From: Siphonodentalium dalli
Taxonomy: Eukaryota > Mollusca > Scaphopoda > Gadilida > Siphonodentaliidae
Length of the DNA stretch: 64,000 bases
Assembly: GCA_032622095.1 (NCBI GenBank)
Contig: CP136064.1
Span: forward strand, 258,767,863 to 258,831,862
Direction of reading: 5' to 3'
The notes beneath the pieces were generated by a model. That model was not told where the DNA came from. It saw only the letters and a program-made list of their open reading frames with translations, and made no database searches. The position numbers and the translations under genes were made by a program. The first letter of the stretch is position 1; each line of letters begins with the position of its first letter. Below are positions 47,910-59,230 of this stretch, one piece after another.

Positions 47910-49079
47910 GATGTGTACGAGGTTTCTACGGTAAGGACTGCGACGCATTTTGCGCAAATCGAAACTGCGCTAACGACGAAGATTCCTGCAATTCTGAGGG
48001 TGTCTGCGCAAATGGATGCAAAGACGGATACTGGGGCAAAGACTGCCAACAACAATGTCCGGCAGGATGCAGAACGTGTGAACAGGAGAGTGGCAATTGC
48101 GTGGAATGCACACGTGGTTTCTATAACAAGGCCGGTAACTGCGACAAATCCTGCAAAGACAGACACTGCGCGGCGCAGAGATTGGCGTGTTCCGATGACG
48201 GATACTGTGCAGCGTGCAACGACGATTGGTACGGAGTCGACTGTTCACTCCGGTGTGACGCAGGTTGCACCCAGTGCAACAAAGATGACGGCGGGTGTGA
48301 CGTGTGCAGGCAGGGATTCTATGGAGCTACTTGCGACCTTCCTTGCAGCAGCGAAGAACGACACTGCCTCGATCTGGAAGATTGTCCGCGTGATGGTGCT
48401 TGTGCTGGCGAGTGCCAAAGAGGCTGGATGGGTCACAACTGCTCAACACCATGTCCCGACCATTGCGCGCAGTGTGGCAAGGAAGACGAAAAATGCAATG
48501 AATGCGTAACTGGTTACTATTACCCAAACATCAAATGCGAAAGAAGCTGTATTGAGAGAAACTGTCTTAAAGAGAACGATAGCTGTCCGTATTATGGCCA
48601 TTGTAGCGCATGTAAGCCTGGTTTCTATGGCCACGACTGTACACGCCCCTGTTCGTCAGAATGCGGGTCATGTGATCAGCGATTGGGTAATTGCATCACG
48701 TGTGCCACTGGAATTTATGGTAATCACTGTGATATGAACTGCAACGATACCGAGCGACACTGCGCTGAAGGTTCAGACGCATGTACAATGACAGGACAAT
48801 GTCCCGGGGAGTGCAGTCCAGGATGGTTCGGCAGTTCCTGCAACATGATGTGCGATCTGTGCCTAACCTGCAACCAGACGGACGGCTCGTGCTACCAGTG
48901 CGGTGATATCACCAAGTATGGCGACCTATGCAACCTCAACTGTACCGAAAGGCATTGCAAACATGATGACGATGAATGCAAAGTTGATGGGATGTGCTCG
49001 GAATGTGCCCACGGCTGGTTCGGGATGGATTGTACAGAGCAATGCGACGACGGCTGTCTCAAATGCAACAAGATGACAG
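47910..49079 (+). CDS. Large exon: EGF/MEGF-like repeats (six ERHC-type modules)
   Basis: The acceptor is ATTTTTCAG ending at 47909 and the donor is GTTAGA at 49080; both ends are phase 1. The exon encodes about 390 residues dominated by cysteine and glycine in a CxxGxYGxxCxxxC pattern. Two module types alternate: a short one ending in a form like GNCVEC or GGCDVC, and a longer one with a signature such as NRNC, DRHC, EERHC, IERNC or TERHC (six instances here) followed about six to eight residues on by a C-x4-G-x-C pair. This is the multiple-EGF-like arrangement of MEGF10/11, SCARF and Draper-like extracellular regions. Joining to the FTP exon gives V-F-R-C-V-R-G-F-Y-G, so the first EGF loop follows the lectin domain directly. 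GC content is clearly higher than in the surrounding intron. The acceptor lies about 14 bp after the end of a MITE. Confidence 0.93.
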
Positions 49080-50732
49080 GTTAGATTAAACATATGTTAC
49101 CAAGTTGATTTTTATCTACCATTTCCTACGAAATTCCCTGATACAATTGGCGATAACGAATTTGCGATAACAACATCTGTATCGTTACTGCAGTTGCGAT
49201 ACAAAGCGCTCGTGACGTCGTTGACTGGTTCAAAATCATGAATGAACTGACGTCACATCAATCGCGTGAAAAATCAAAACGACATTCCAACGTATATTCT
49301 TGCATAGTATAAACAAATAGTTCCAAGGTTTTAACATTATTTGATTGCCTTCCATCATGGGTATTATGGTATAACATATCACAAAATAACTAATATGTAT
49401 TTGTTCAGTATTTATTATAAATTATATAAAACATGCATGTGTAATAGATTGTGTCCATTGAATACAATTTCCGTTTGGTATATTCGCGTGAATTTGCAGG
49501 TTGTGAGAATTTAGTAATTTAGAGAATTTAGTAAAGCGAGCTAATCGCGTGACACAGATACCTTTGCAGGTTGGGAGAATTTACTCAAGAAAGCTAATCG
49601 TACGATACAAATTCAACAATATTGGCATTTAAGAAACTCCTAAATTGTAATTTGTGCGGTGGATTCTGTCACACCAAAGGTAGATAAATGTGTTATATAC
49701 ACAATGTGTTTGTAAAGATTCATGTATCGCGACTCGGCTAGTTTTCGTGACCACATAGTAACTCGGCGACCAAGGTCACCTCGTCACGAAAATTAGCCTC
49801 GTCGCGATATATGAATCGATATAAACACACAGTGTATATAACACACATATATATAAGTGATATAGACTGTGTTCTGCTTGTAATTCAAAAAAATTGAGTC
49901 AGAGTAACATTTTGTCTTAGAATGTCAGGCCGACGAATGTATTCGTGAAACTTATGTAAAGGACACAATTGCAACGTTTCCTCATTTCTCAGAAATGGCA
50001 AACTATGGGAAGTTCAGATTTATTATGTAGAATGAAAAATATGCAACATTTAACGTTATATGAGACATGATTCGGTCTTTCGATATTCGAGACAATATAT
50101 CTATACAAAAACTAGCAAGTAGGCCTATACGTGGGATTTTTGACAGCAAATTCACGAGAAAGTAATATACAGTTATATGCATAGCGTACGTGATTACTCG
50201 TGTTAAATTATTCTATATGTTGCTATATGTTGTATTTATTGTATGTGCAACTGCCAAAGCCGACTCGACCAGAAACTGTTTCATGATCAAATAACCGAAT
50301 ATACAACTTAACATATTACAGTTATCTCATAAATACAATCCTAGTACGTGTCGCTGTTTAAGTCTATCAAATGCATTATGTAATGAAAAGAAAAGCGTTA
50401 ACGTTTCTGATCGCGGGAAAAATAGATTCGACTCTGTCAGTTGAGTTCCAGCAATTTAAAACGAAGATATGAATGTCGTTTTGCATGTGTAGATGTTGCA
50501 TTACAATTTAATGGAACAGGGCCCTTGTTTCACTGAATCAAATATGCATTAATTAAGTCTGCATGCAGTGACGCAATTTGAGATACGCGTTTTATGGCAA
50601 CTTTTGGGTATATTATATCTGAACAGAATAAGACAAATTACTGTGCTAAATGAGATGGTGTATGTTGTTGTTGTGCTTTTTTAAACTTGAGCTTTTGACC
50701 CTGATTCTTTAAATCAATGTCTCTCTTGACAG
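49080..50732 (+). other. Intron between EGF exons
   Basis: Contains a foldback at 49690-49848; otherwise AT-rich without recognisable features. Confidence 0.85.
49690..49848. repeat. Foldback element
   Basis: Arms TGTTATATACACAATGTGTT, GATTCATGTATCGCGAC and TAGTTTTCGTGAC pair with the right side; loop near CGGCGACCAAGG. Confidence 0.85.
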
Positions 50733-51344
50733 GTCTCTGTGAGGTTTGCGACGGTGGGATGTGGGGTTCGAATTGCGACGAGGCTTGTGGCGACTGCGAA
50801 TCATGCGATCGCATCGACGGAAGCTGTCTCACATGCGACACAGAAGGCTACTACGGTGTTTCATGTGGAGATATGTGCGCAGAGAGGCACTGCGCTGATG
50901 CGGAAGCTAAATGTCCGATAGACGGGTACTGTTCATCGTGCGAGATCGGTTGGTATGGTGACTCGTGCAATATGATGTGCGGTGAGGGGTGTGCACAGTG
51001 CGAAAAGGCAAGCGGCGTATGCGAAATTTGTAAAGACAGTCAATGGGGAGAAGACTGTTCCGATAAATGCGAGGACTGTAAAACATGTGATAGACGCAAT
51101 GGGGAATGTATCACATGCGACGAAGAGGATAACTATGGAACAACATGCGAGAAGAAATGCTCAGAGAGACACTGCGCTTCATCCAACGCGACATGTATGG
51201 GTGCTGGTCATTGCTTCGGCTGTGTGGACGGTTGGCAAGGAGCCGACTGCCAAGACGAGTGCCAAGACAACTGTGAGAATTGCCACCAATACGAAGACAC
51301 CTGCGAAGTCTGCGAAGATGGTTACTATGGACAAGTATGCCAAC
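50733..51344 (+). CDS. Exon: EGF/MEGF-like repeats, middle block
   Basis: The acceptor is CTCTTGACAG ending at 50732 and the donor is an ideal C|GTAAGT at 51345; both ends are phase 1. The joined sequence reads K-M-T-G-L-C-E-V-C-D-G-G across the junction, continuing the TGxCxxC rhythm of the previous exon. It encodes 204 residues with the same alternation of short modules and longer modules carrying AERHC and SERHC signatures, and with GWYGDSC, QWGEDC and YYGQVC loops. No membrane segment is present. Other reading frames over this exon are open by chance because of its composition and are not separate genes. Confidence 0.93.
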
Positions 51345-51534
51345 GTAAGTATTATACGAGTATGTTTCGCATCCAGTAAGAAACAGCGTCGGTGATTGGC
51401 CAGAAAGCCGCGCAACATATCCCATGTTTACGATAGGAAATTTGACATTTTCTGCCGACCATTCATCGGAATAAATGTCAAATTGCTATGAATGACCAGG
51501 AATGTCGGCAGAACATTTACGTTATTGTGGTAGA

Positions 51535-51645
51535 TTTACGGTAACATCATGGTGTGACATTGACGGCTTGCAATTGGAGCTCATGTTCGCGACTCGATTG
51601 AACATAAACTCCAAGCCGTCAATGTCACACAATGTTACCGTAAAA
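51535..51645. repeat. Hairpin, 35-bp arms
   Basis: TTTACGGTAACATCATGGTG + TGACATTGACGGCTTG pairs with the reverse complement at 51609-51645; loop about 38 bp. Confidence 0.88.
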
Positions 51646-51813
51646 CCAACACATTAACTTCTAATGTGTTGGCATGCAATAGCTCCGACGCCATTATCGC
51701 TACTTAAAATCCTATCTGAAGAAATAAAATAATCCTGATTTCCGTTCTTGCTAGTTCTGAAAACAAAACCTCGTCTATATATACTGGTTCACCTGTGTAA
51801 CTTGACTAGTGTC

Positions 51814-52269
51814 AAGCCTGCGTTTATTGTGCCTGTCAATTGCAGAATGAGGTCCCCAGAGGGTGAATTTAGTGACGCTATCCCGCATAGCGGGCTATCA
51901 TCACCAAATTCACCCTCTGGTGACCTCATTATGCTTAGGTCTCATCTTCTCTGGAAAGTTTCTTTATTATAAAATATCTATATACACTTCTTCACATAGA
52001 TTCTATTTTTTTTAGTTTAGTTTCTCTATATCCCCAAATTGGCAGACGACAAATTGCATAATCGAGGTTCCCAATGGGTGTATATCACAATATTCACCAT
52101 TTGGGAACTTCAATCTGAGTATATAACTCCCATAGCATATTAGGCCATGCAGAATGGGCTCCCCAGGGGGTGAATTTGGTGATGCTGGCCCGCTATGCGG
52201 GATAGCGTCACTAAATCCACCCCCTGGGGACCTCATTCTGCATATGACGGGCACACTAAACTCTGGCCT
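51814..52269. mobile_element. Three-hairpin TIR element, copy 2 (inverted relative to copy 1)
   Basis: AAGCCTGCGTTTATTGTGCC left and GGCACACTAAACTCTGGCCT right. Intact GAGGTCCCCAGAGGGTGAAT hairpins at about 51844-51933 and 52146-52238 and the GTTCCCAATGGGTGTATATC hairpin at about 52062-52115. Confidence 0.9.
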
Positions 52270-52339
52270 GTTTGTATGTAGTGCATGTGTATAACTTTCT
52301 TCGTGTTAGAAATATAAACGGGCAATAAGATTTGTTGAT

Positions 52340-52560
52340 TAGCTCACCTGAGACGAAGTCACTCATCACTCCTCTTCCGTCGTCTGTCCGTCCGTCCGTT
52401 CATCTGTCCGTCCGTCAAGAATCGTTTCTTCTCCAGAACCATAAGACATTTGGCATGGAGGGTCCTTGGGTGACTGAGGATCAGATTTGTTCTAATAGGG
52501 TCACTGGGTCAAATAAATAGGGACAGAGCCAGGGACATAACTCTTTTAAAAAAATTATAA
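52340..52560 (+). repeat. Dispersed repeat with TAGCTCACCTGAGACGAAGT and (GTCC)n
   Basis: TAGCTCACCTGAG start, CTGTCCGTCCGTCCGTTCAT tetranucleotide run, CTTCTCCAGAACCA. I recall similar repeats as common in molluscan genomes. Confidence 0.6.
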
Positions 52561-52933
52561 ATGAAAGTATCTATTTTTTACATTTAAACTTTTGATTTTT
52601 TAGAAGAACTAACTCTGTTTTTTTAGACAAACCACATCACACCCAACCCCCTCCCCATTCCACCTGTCCCTCTCACCAAACACTGTAGCCAGATCCCTGC
52701 CCAATTCACCGGTTAAGCATTTACCTTCTTTTGACTGCAGCTGTATTGGCTATTTGACATGCCAGTATGTAGATAGCACACCAAACTGGCATTAGTCTGC
52801 ACAGCTGTCTGGTCATTATAAAGTAATACATTATTTCATTATCCACAGTTGTATCAGATAGCAGATCGTGTAATCCAATGTGTTGTCTGCTATCTAACAT
52901 ACCTCTTTGACGAGTTTATTATTAGTATTAATA

Positions 52934-53206
52934 TTAACCCTTTAATGACGGGAGCTGCGCTGGTGCTGCAATAAAGACCATGTGCCAGTGCATTCTCTTA
53001 TATAAGTGCGTCTCCCATGGGAGTCTCGTATATATAAGAGAATGCGCTGGCTTTCAAGGAAATATTGTTAGGCCAATGTGTTATCTCATATATGCGAGGC
53101 TCCCTGTGGGAGACTGGCTGTCTGTGGGAGACTCGCATATATAAGAGAATGCATTGGCACAGGGTTTTCGCAAAATTTCAGGAAGCTCCAGTCATGGAAG
53201 GGTTAA
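52934..53206 (+). mobile_element. TTAA MITE (CCCTTTAATGACGGGAGCT family), best copy
   Basis: TTAACCCTTTAATGACGGGA left, CTCCAGTCATGGAAGGGTTA + A right. Palindromes at about 52985-53050 and 53073-53158, the second with an internal TGTGGGAGACTGGC duplication. Confidence 0.9.
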
Positions 53207-54270
53207 CCCACATGTCTTTGTTTTCTTTGCAAAGTCTTGATTATGTTGATATGATTATGTGTACTCATAACAGTGGGGCACATATGTGTTTCCTCAATTG
53301 AACATGGGTGGGGTTTTATTGCATTTCTGGTTGGTAGTCAGGCATCCAAATAAACCACACATGTCCTATTCTCGCAGGGATGTGCCCACAGGGGTTGGGG
53401 GGGGGGGTGCAGATTCGTTTTTACTAAAATAAAAACAATTACACATACTAAAATGAATATAAAATATTAGACCATTGAACGAGAGAAGGGGGCTCCAGTT
53501 TTAATATTTACAAATATTTATTATCCGGCGTCTGACGAGGAACAAATTGCAATGAAAAAAAAATTGTTTGATAAGTTTCATTAAGCTTACATGATTGGTG
53601 TGGTTATTTAAAACCTTTCATACCCTTTGTCTGTTTTATCTTACTGTTTTAACATTTAAATTTGAGTATGAATTACCTGTAGAATCAGTTCCTGATACCA
53701 TGCACTTTTCAGATTAAAACAAATCTTTCGATGTTTGTTATTGATATTGATAATGTTTTGTCTTCCAACACATGTACACATTTGGTGCACATAATGTCAA
53801 CATCTGATTCTCGTACCGATATCAGGTTGGCTATTCAAGAAGGGGCAGACATTACAGATTTAATACTCTGCACTCAAATTAATTGTATTAAAATGTGTAT
53901 GTAGATGTATTTCAATGTGCACATTTTAATTTCTAAGCTGAGTGTATAGTTCTAACTACTTAATTTGAAGTAAATTTGACAAGTACTGACTCTTGTAGTC
54001 TTCAGAGTCCCAGTCTTCTCAGTCTTTGCAGTCTCCACAGTCATTGACAGTCTTGTTTACATATATGACACTTTAAAGACACGTGTAATTATTTGTAAAA
54101 TGTATGCATATAAAGGACGTTCATTTGTCACTGAGTGATGCATAGAAAATAAATAATAAAACATAAAATCCCCCAGACCAAAATTTTCCACAAAATCCGA
54201 TGATAATCCAGTTATTTATTATTATGCCTTATTTACTGAAATAAGTGCACAATATTCCTTTAATTTCCAG

Positions 54271-55038
54271 GTGATTGCGACGCGTGCAAAACGTGCAACA
54301 AATACAACGGCGTCTGTGAAACGTGCTTCAACGAAACATATGGTCCCGTCTGCAGCTTCAACTGCAATGACCGCGCCTGCATCGATACAGAAAACTGCAC
54401 AATCAACGGATTCTGCGGCGACGATGGCTGCTATGATGGCTGGTTCGGAACACATTGTGACAACCCTTGTTCAGAATTCAACGATGGCTGTATGAAATGT
54501 ACTGAAACTGAGTGCCTTAAATGCAAACCAGGATTTTACGGTCCAGGCTGTCTTGGAATATGTCCTGAAGGTTGCACAGATTGCGAGCAACTCCAAAACG
54601 GTATGCTCATCTGCAAAGAATGCCAAGATGGTAGATATGGAGAAAATTGCCAAAAGCATTGCGCAGGAAATTGTTTAGCTTCTGTTTGTGAAATCGGAGG
54701 CGGAAAATGCTATGATTGTGCTCTTGGCACACATGGAAGGTTTTGTGACAAAGACTGCTCGGATAGGTGCTATTTGGGCGCTGACGACGATCTTGACTGC
54801 GACCAAGATACTGGACATTGTATGTACGGGTGTGACGTAGGTATGTTTGGAGAAGTTTGCCATAAAAACTGCAGCGAAAACTGCGGTGGTGATATGTCTT
54901 GTGGTGTATTGGATGGTGTATGCTCCAATGGATGCGTCGCTGGATTCTACCAAAGCTTATGCAACGAGACTTGCATTTCAACAGACTGTGAATCGACCTC
55001 GTGTGATCGGTGGACAGGCCTCTGTGTGATCGAAGCAG
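54271..55038 (+). CDS. Exon: EGF/MEGF-like repeats, C-terminal block
   Basis: The acceptor is TTTAATTTCCAG ending at 54270 and the donor is G|GTGAGA at 55039; both ends are phase 1. It encodes 256 residues starting R-D-C-D-A-C-K-T-C-N-K. Repeats are more diverged than in the earlier exons: the ERHC signature is represented by NDRAC, and later loops (YGPGC, YGENC, HGRFC, FGEVC, YQSLC) are less regular, ending DRWTGLCVIEA. Retaining the following intron would end the protein four codons later. The block probably forms the membrane-proximal stalk. Confidence 0.92.
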
Positions 55039-55327
55039 GTGAGAGTTATATTCTTTAAGTTGTTTGACCCGGGGGTATAAAACATTTGCAGGAAGGTTTG
55101 CCAGGGTGGGTGTTGGCCCGAGCTATAATAGCTCTCTATACTGTGTCTTCTCCACCAATATAGTCATGATTGCTGTTCAAAAGACACCACCCCAGGCTCC
55201 TCGGGGAAAGAGTTCCACCCGAGACAGTCAATGGGTGGAAACTCTCAAACCGTAAAATTAAAATACTGCTTAAGCCAAATATACTCTGGCGCGTATGTTC
55301 ATACTTGGTGAGAGCATTGGGGGGTTG

Positions 55328-55603
55328 TTAATTCTGTGTTTTATTTATCGAGTCATGGATTAGTGCAAAAATACAAGTGTGTGCTCTGTGAACGACGCAA
55401 ACAACATGGTAATTACAATGAAACTGAATAAATGGCTGGAGTCATAAATTCATTTTCATTATAATTACCGTGTTGTTTTCATCGTTCAATGGCTCAAATA
55501 CATTCATTTGTTGCATATATTCTGTTGAGTATAAAATAAGATGGTCCCATAAATGGCCGGATTTAGCGTAGAGTACCCCTTTAATTCTGTGTTTTATTTA
55601 TCG
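55328..55603 (+). repeat. 23-bp direct repeat bracketing ~230 bp with a hairpin
   Basis: TTAATTCTGTGTTTTATTTA + TCG at 55328-55350 and 55581-55603. Between them a hairpin at about 55391-55487 (AACGACGCAAACAACATGGT arm). Confidence 0.9.
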
Positions 55604-55609
55604 TTTCAG

Positions 55610-55719
55610 AAGAGGCGTTGGGGGCGGATCCGGAATCAGCAGCGTCAGTGCTTTCTCTGATGAGGCTAGACTATCTATTAGCACTAATCTTAGTATCTTG
55701 GAGGCTATCATATTCGTAG
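55610..55719 (+). CDS. Last exon: hydrophobic C-terminal tail and stop (GPI-signal-like)
   Basis: The acceptor is TTATCGTTTCAG ending at 55609. From the split codon G|AA it reads EEALGADPESAASVLSLMRL, then DYLLALILVSWRLSYS and TAG at 55717-55719. An acidic spacer, small residues (SAAS), and a roughly 12-residue hydrophobic stretch near the very end with no cytoplasmic tail resemble a GPI-attachment signal. The hydrophobic stretch is short, so a secreted form or weak membrane anchor is possible. Phase and in-frame continuity with exon 54271-55038 support the assignment; homology of the tail itself cannot be judged. The pyrimidine-rich sequence before the acceptor is part of a 23-bp direct repeat also present at 55328. 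Confidence 0.72.
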
Positions 55720-55937
55720 TTCAGGACAAGATTATAGATAGTTTTTGTTTCTAATTGTGATGTGATCGCAGCCAAAATGTCCACCGGCTCGGCTAACCAT
55801 AGGATTTATACAGTAACATCGACAAAAATCCGTATGGTATTTTACACCAGTGACGTCATTGCTCAGTTACGAAAGGCAGCCAAGTTTGATGAAACCACAA
55901 TGTGCTAGCATATGACGTGTATGTGCATGGTTACAAT

Positions 55938-56437
55938 CACCCCTGGTTACGTTGTTCTGCTAACTTCCTATTATGCTGGTCGGTCCTGCTGAATTTATAT
56001 ACTGCTGTTAGGGCAAAATTATGCTGCTATGAAACTGTACCATTTTTTTTCTTCTAAAGTTGTAATTTTACGGTGTTTGCCCAATACGACCGATATGAGA
56101 AAACAGCTAGTGTCTGTATGAAACAGTAATGAACATATTATAAATTTTCAAATATTATAGCTGCACCTCTGTTTGAAAAACATCGAGAATAGCCATTTTG
56201 ATTATATATGGCCGGTTTACAACAATCAACAGTGTCATTATTAACATATCTTACAATATATGTTTTTGAATTTTGTTTTAACATAATGGCGTTTCCTCCA
56301 TTATTCAATAATAACTACTTAAATAAACAATAAGGGTACATTATATTAACAATATCATATTGCTTACTCTAGCAGCATAGAACTTCAACAGGACCCACCA
56401 CCACCATAGCAAATTAACAGGACCTCTTGAGGTGGTG
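55938..56437. mobile_element. Second, diverged copy of the 520-bp CACCCCTGG MITE
   Basis: CACCCCTGGTTACG left, GGTCCTGCTGAATT, CTGCTGTTAGGGCAAA, AGTGTCTGTATGAAACA; right AACAGGACCTCTTGAGGTGG. Lies just downstream of the gene. Confidence 0.8.
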
Positions 56438-57337
56438 TTAACAAGATATCAACAATGACCATGCTTGCCCAGCAATGCTTTTGCGACAAGTATCGACAAC
56501 TCGTCTCGGAACCTTTTGATAATGTAGTGGCTGCCTGTGTGCACTGGCATTATAAGTTGACTTTAAAGTTTTTGTGTTTATTCACACGTGGATTATTATG
56601 GATCATTAAGGGAAAAACGATTTTATTGAAAAAAGTTCTGCTACACTTTTCTAATTTGGATGGACCATCATTAAATTATTAGCGGAAAAATATCGCCAAG
56701 AACCAGATGTAACCACACGCACGTGCAACTTGGTAATGTGTGTTGCCATTGCCAACGGAAGTCACCTGAGTCACATGAGAATTCCGTCTACACGTAAAAT
56801 TTCGAACCTTTCAGAAGTTTGTGCCCAACGTTTAGTGTATGACACTTGTAGCAAAGAAGAATAAACCTACTTTCTAAAAACCGAATGCGTTACCAACCAG
56901 ATGACAATGGGTTTTTACATGGATGGTTCGTAAAAAGCTTACTTTGATTGAAGCCTATTAATCGTATCGACGATTGCAGCTTGTCTTCACCAGAGACTGC
57001 AGACGTTCTCCTATCGTTGGGCCGATATCTATAAACGTGTAGATTTGGCGCCGTAAAATCACATCACGTTTTCAGCCAAGTACATCTCCATAGCAACACC
57101 ATAGTAACACACGTTACAAGTTACACGTACGCGTGGCTAAACCTGGCCAATGATACTGAATGAGGCGATGGTGTGAGCGGTTGACCTATTTATTGTGTGT
57201 TCCATTTGAGTGATTGTTTGTATCTATGCGTGAATGTGTGAGTGAATGACTCATGATTTGATGAAATGTTCCATTCGTTTCTATAATTAATTAAATGATT
57301 TATTTGACATGGTTACTTGTTATGCGGGTAGTGCACA

Positions 57338-57475
57338 ACTATTAATATACATGTACCTCGTTACAATGGTTACAGGCGCCGAATGCAACTGTAAATATAC
57401 ATGAACCTCGTTACCATGGTTACAGGCGCCGAATTCAACTATAACCATACATGTACCTGGTTACAGGCGCCAAAT
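57338..57475 (+). repeat. ~55-bp tandem repeat, three copies
   Basis: ATACATGTACCTCGTTAC, then ATGGTTACAGGCGCCGAAT, repeated; the third copy is shortened. Confidence 0.9.
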
Positions 57476-57479
57476 TTGT

Positions 57480-58190
57480 TGGTGTTTCCTAGAACAAAAG
57501 GCTGATTAAAACATTGTAATGTATAATACATTTCAAAATAAGTACAATTCCACGTAAGCCAATACTGAATTCCGTAGCAAACTATGCAAGTTTTGGGATA
57601 CATGCCAATATATTATGAATAAGTGTCAATCGACCACCACATAACGGTTATTATTATGTTTTCGAGTGAACCTCTTCTCTTAGAATGCTTCCTGCTGTTC
57701 CATATTTACAAATCCGTAAATGACGTTCGCTTCAACCATGAAACCGGAACTAAAAAATAAAAGCATTATCACACATGGTAAAACATGCCCGGTATGTGCC
57801 CCGATAAACCTTGTACAAGTCTGTTGATTTATTCACTGATTCTAGGGCGTGTGACTTGTAATAAACACATAACGACAATTAATGTGTTGATGGGTTTTCT
57901 CGATGCGGCACTTAAGCCATCGCGGAAGGATATAACTCGAGGCTGCGCCACTCGTTCTATCCATCCGCGCTCGCACTCGTGACGTATTCATAAACCCATT
58001 TACATATTCTTGTCGTTCTGTGTATATATTTAACTTTTGGTGAAACTTTACATTTATCACCAAAAGCAACCGACCCTCTTGTGCCTTCTCATCCATGTCG
58101 ATCATTAATCATTGGAACCCTCAAGCGAATAAAAGCAGTAGAAAGAAAGCTTCTCTGACAAACTATGTAACCAGGTGGACACAGTTAGAG
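57480..58190. other. No recognisable gene
   Basis: One GTGCCTTCTC-containing 32-bp block (58069-58100) is repeated at 58577-58609 beyond the adjacent element. Confidence 0.5.
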
Positions 58191-58199
58191 AATGCATTG

Positions 58200-58575
58200 G
58201 CCTAACAATTTTTACCCTGTGCCAATGCATTCTCTTATATATGCGAGTCGACCATAGGTCGCCTCGCATATATAAGAGAATGCATTGGCCTAACAATTTT
58301 TTATCATTTTTTTTAAATAAATGTTTCTTACAATTTTTAGGACATAAAATAAAAAAACATCCATTACCCTGCAGGGAGCCCCACACATATATAGAAGCAT
58401 ATAGAAGAGTGTCGTCTGCTCATGTTTGTCTGGGGCTCTGTATGGGTGAAATGATAAAATTGTTAAAGAATACAAGAAAAAATTATTAAAATTGTTAAGC
58501 CAATGCATTCTCTTATATATGCGAGGCGACCTATGGTCGACTCGCATATATAAGAGAATGCATTGGCACAGGGTA
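58200..58575 (+). mobile_element. Inverted palindrome pair with extra spacer insert
   Basis: Palindromes at about 58222-58288 and 58500-58566. The spacer carries the same GAGCCCCACACATATATAGA insert as 110-560, in the opposite orientation. Outer TIRs are not the 110-560 type. Confidence 0.8.
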
Positions 58576-59174
58576 AGAACCGACCCCGTTGTGCCTTCTC
58601 GTCCATGTCAGGAATATCATTCGATCATTTTAAAAAATACCATGTTATTTTGTGTATTCATTATATACATGTGGTTGAGTCGAAGAACATTTTCAACCAG
58701 GAACCGATGGACATTGTCCATGGTTACTGGGTCTCATATATATAGTTAACGTCATTGTGTTCTTTAGGTATATTCGGTTTGTGCTTAGATTATTCATGAA
58801 AGTACCCACCCCTATCAGCTCTAGTGAACTGCTTCGGTTTCATCTTTCATCACTTTTACATATTACATATTATTCGGTATCGGCAAGATAATGTCCCAGC
58901 ATGGCTGCTAAATCCGATTTTCTAGTTTTCTGCTTTATTTCATTTTCAAGGCACCTACTTGTAAATAGGTTGCTCTATATTGTATCGCCACGGATATAGT
59001 TGTGTTACTATAGATATCTTTTCAACGAACAGCAAACTTGATTCCAATAATATCCGGACTCAAAACCAATAAATTCAGTTGTCGTTGCTGTGAACACGAT
59101 ATATACAATTCAGTCATCAGCGACTTCAGATATCAAACAGTTTTGGGACACTGTATGAGAGAAAATTTAAATGT

Positions 59175-59230
59175 CGGTTATTAATCTGATATATTAAGAA
59201 TACTAAACTGATATATCAGATTAATAACTG
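59175..59230. repeat. Short perfect-type hairpin
   Basis: GGTTATTAATCTGATATATT pairs with ATATATCAGATTAATAACTG; loop about 12 bp. Confidence 0.9.

Larger units (their letters stand above)
34570..55719 (+). other. Gene span: FTP-lectin / multi-EGF (MEGF-like) surface protein, 5' end missing
   Basis: Seven exons listed separately join into one open frame of 3,209 nt (about 1068 residues plus stop). All six internal junctions are phase 1 with GT donors and AG acceptors, and each internal exon is a multiple of three (147, 216, 186, 1170, 612 and 768 nt). Domain order is one laminin/EGF-like module, one fucolectin-type FTP domain split over two exons, a long cysteine-rich EGF-repeat region, and a short hydrophobic tail. 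FTP domains bind fucose or related glycans in eel agglutinin and tachylectin-4; MEGF/SCARF-type EGF repeats occur in phagocytic and adhesion receptors. The role here, glycan recognition at the surface or in secreted fluid, is inferred. No start codon or signal-peptide exon was found upstream, so the true N-terminus lies elsewhere. No intracellular domain is seen. Candidate AATAAA polyadenylation signals lie at 56322-56327 (inside a MITE) and 56860-56865; neither is secure. Confidence 0.85.

Noticed and set aside
48101-48634. Minus-strand and alternative-frame open frames over the EGF exons
   Set aside because: Shadows of the cysteine-rich coding frame, which alone has domain structure and matching splice phases.
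58105-58749. Recurring small frames reading YMRGDLWSTRIYKRMHW
   Set aside because: Translation of the 67-bp palindrome; the same peptide appears wherever the palindrome occurs and on both strands.
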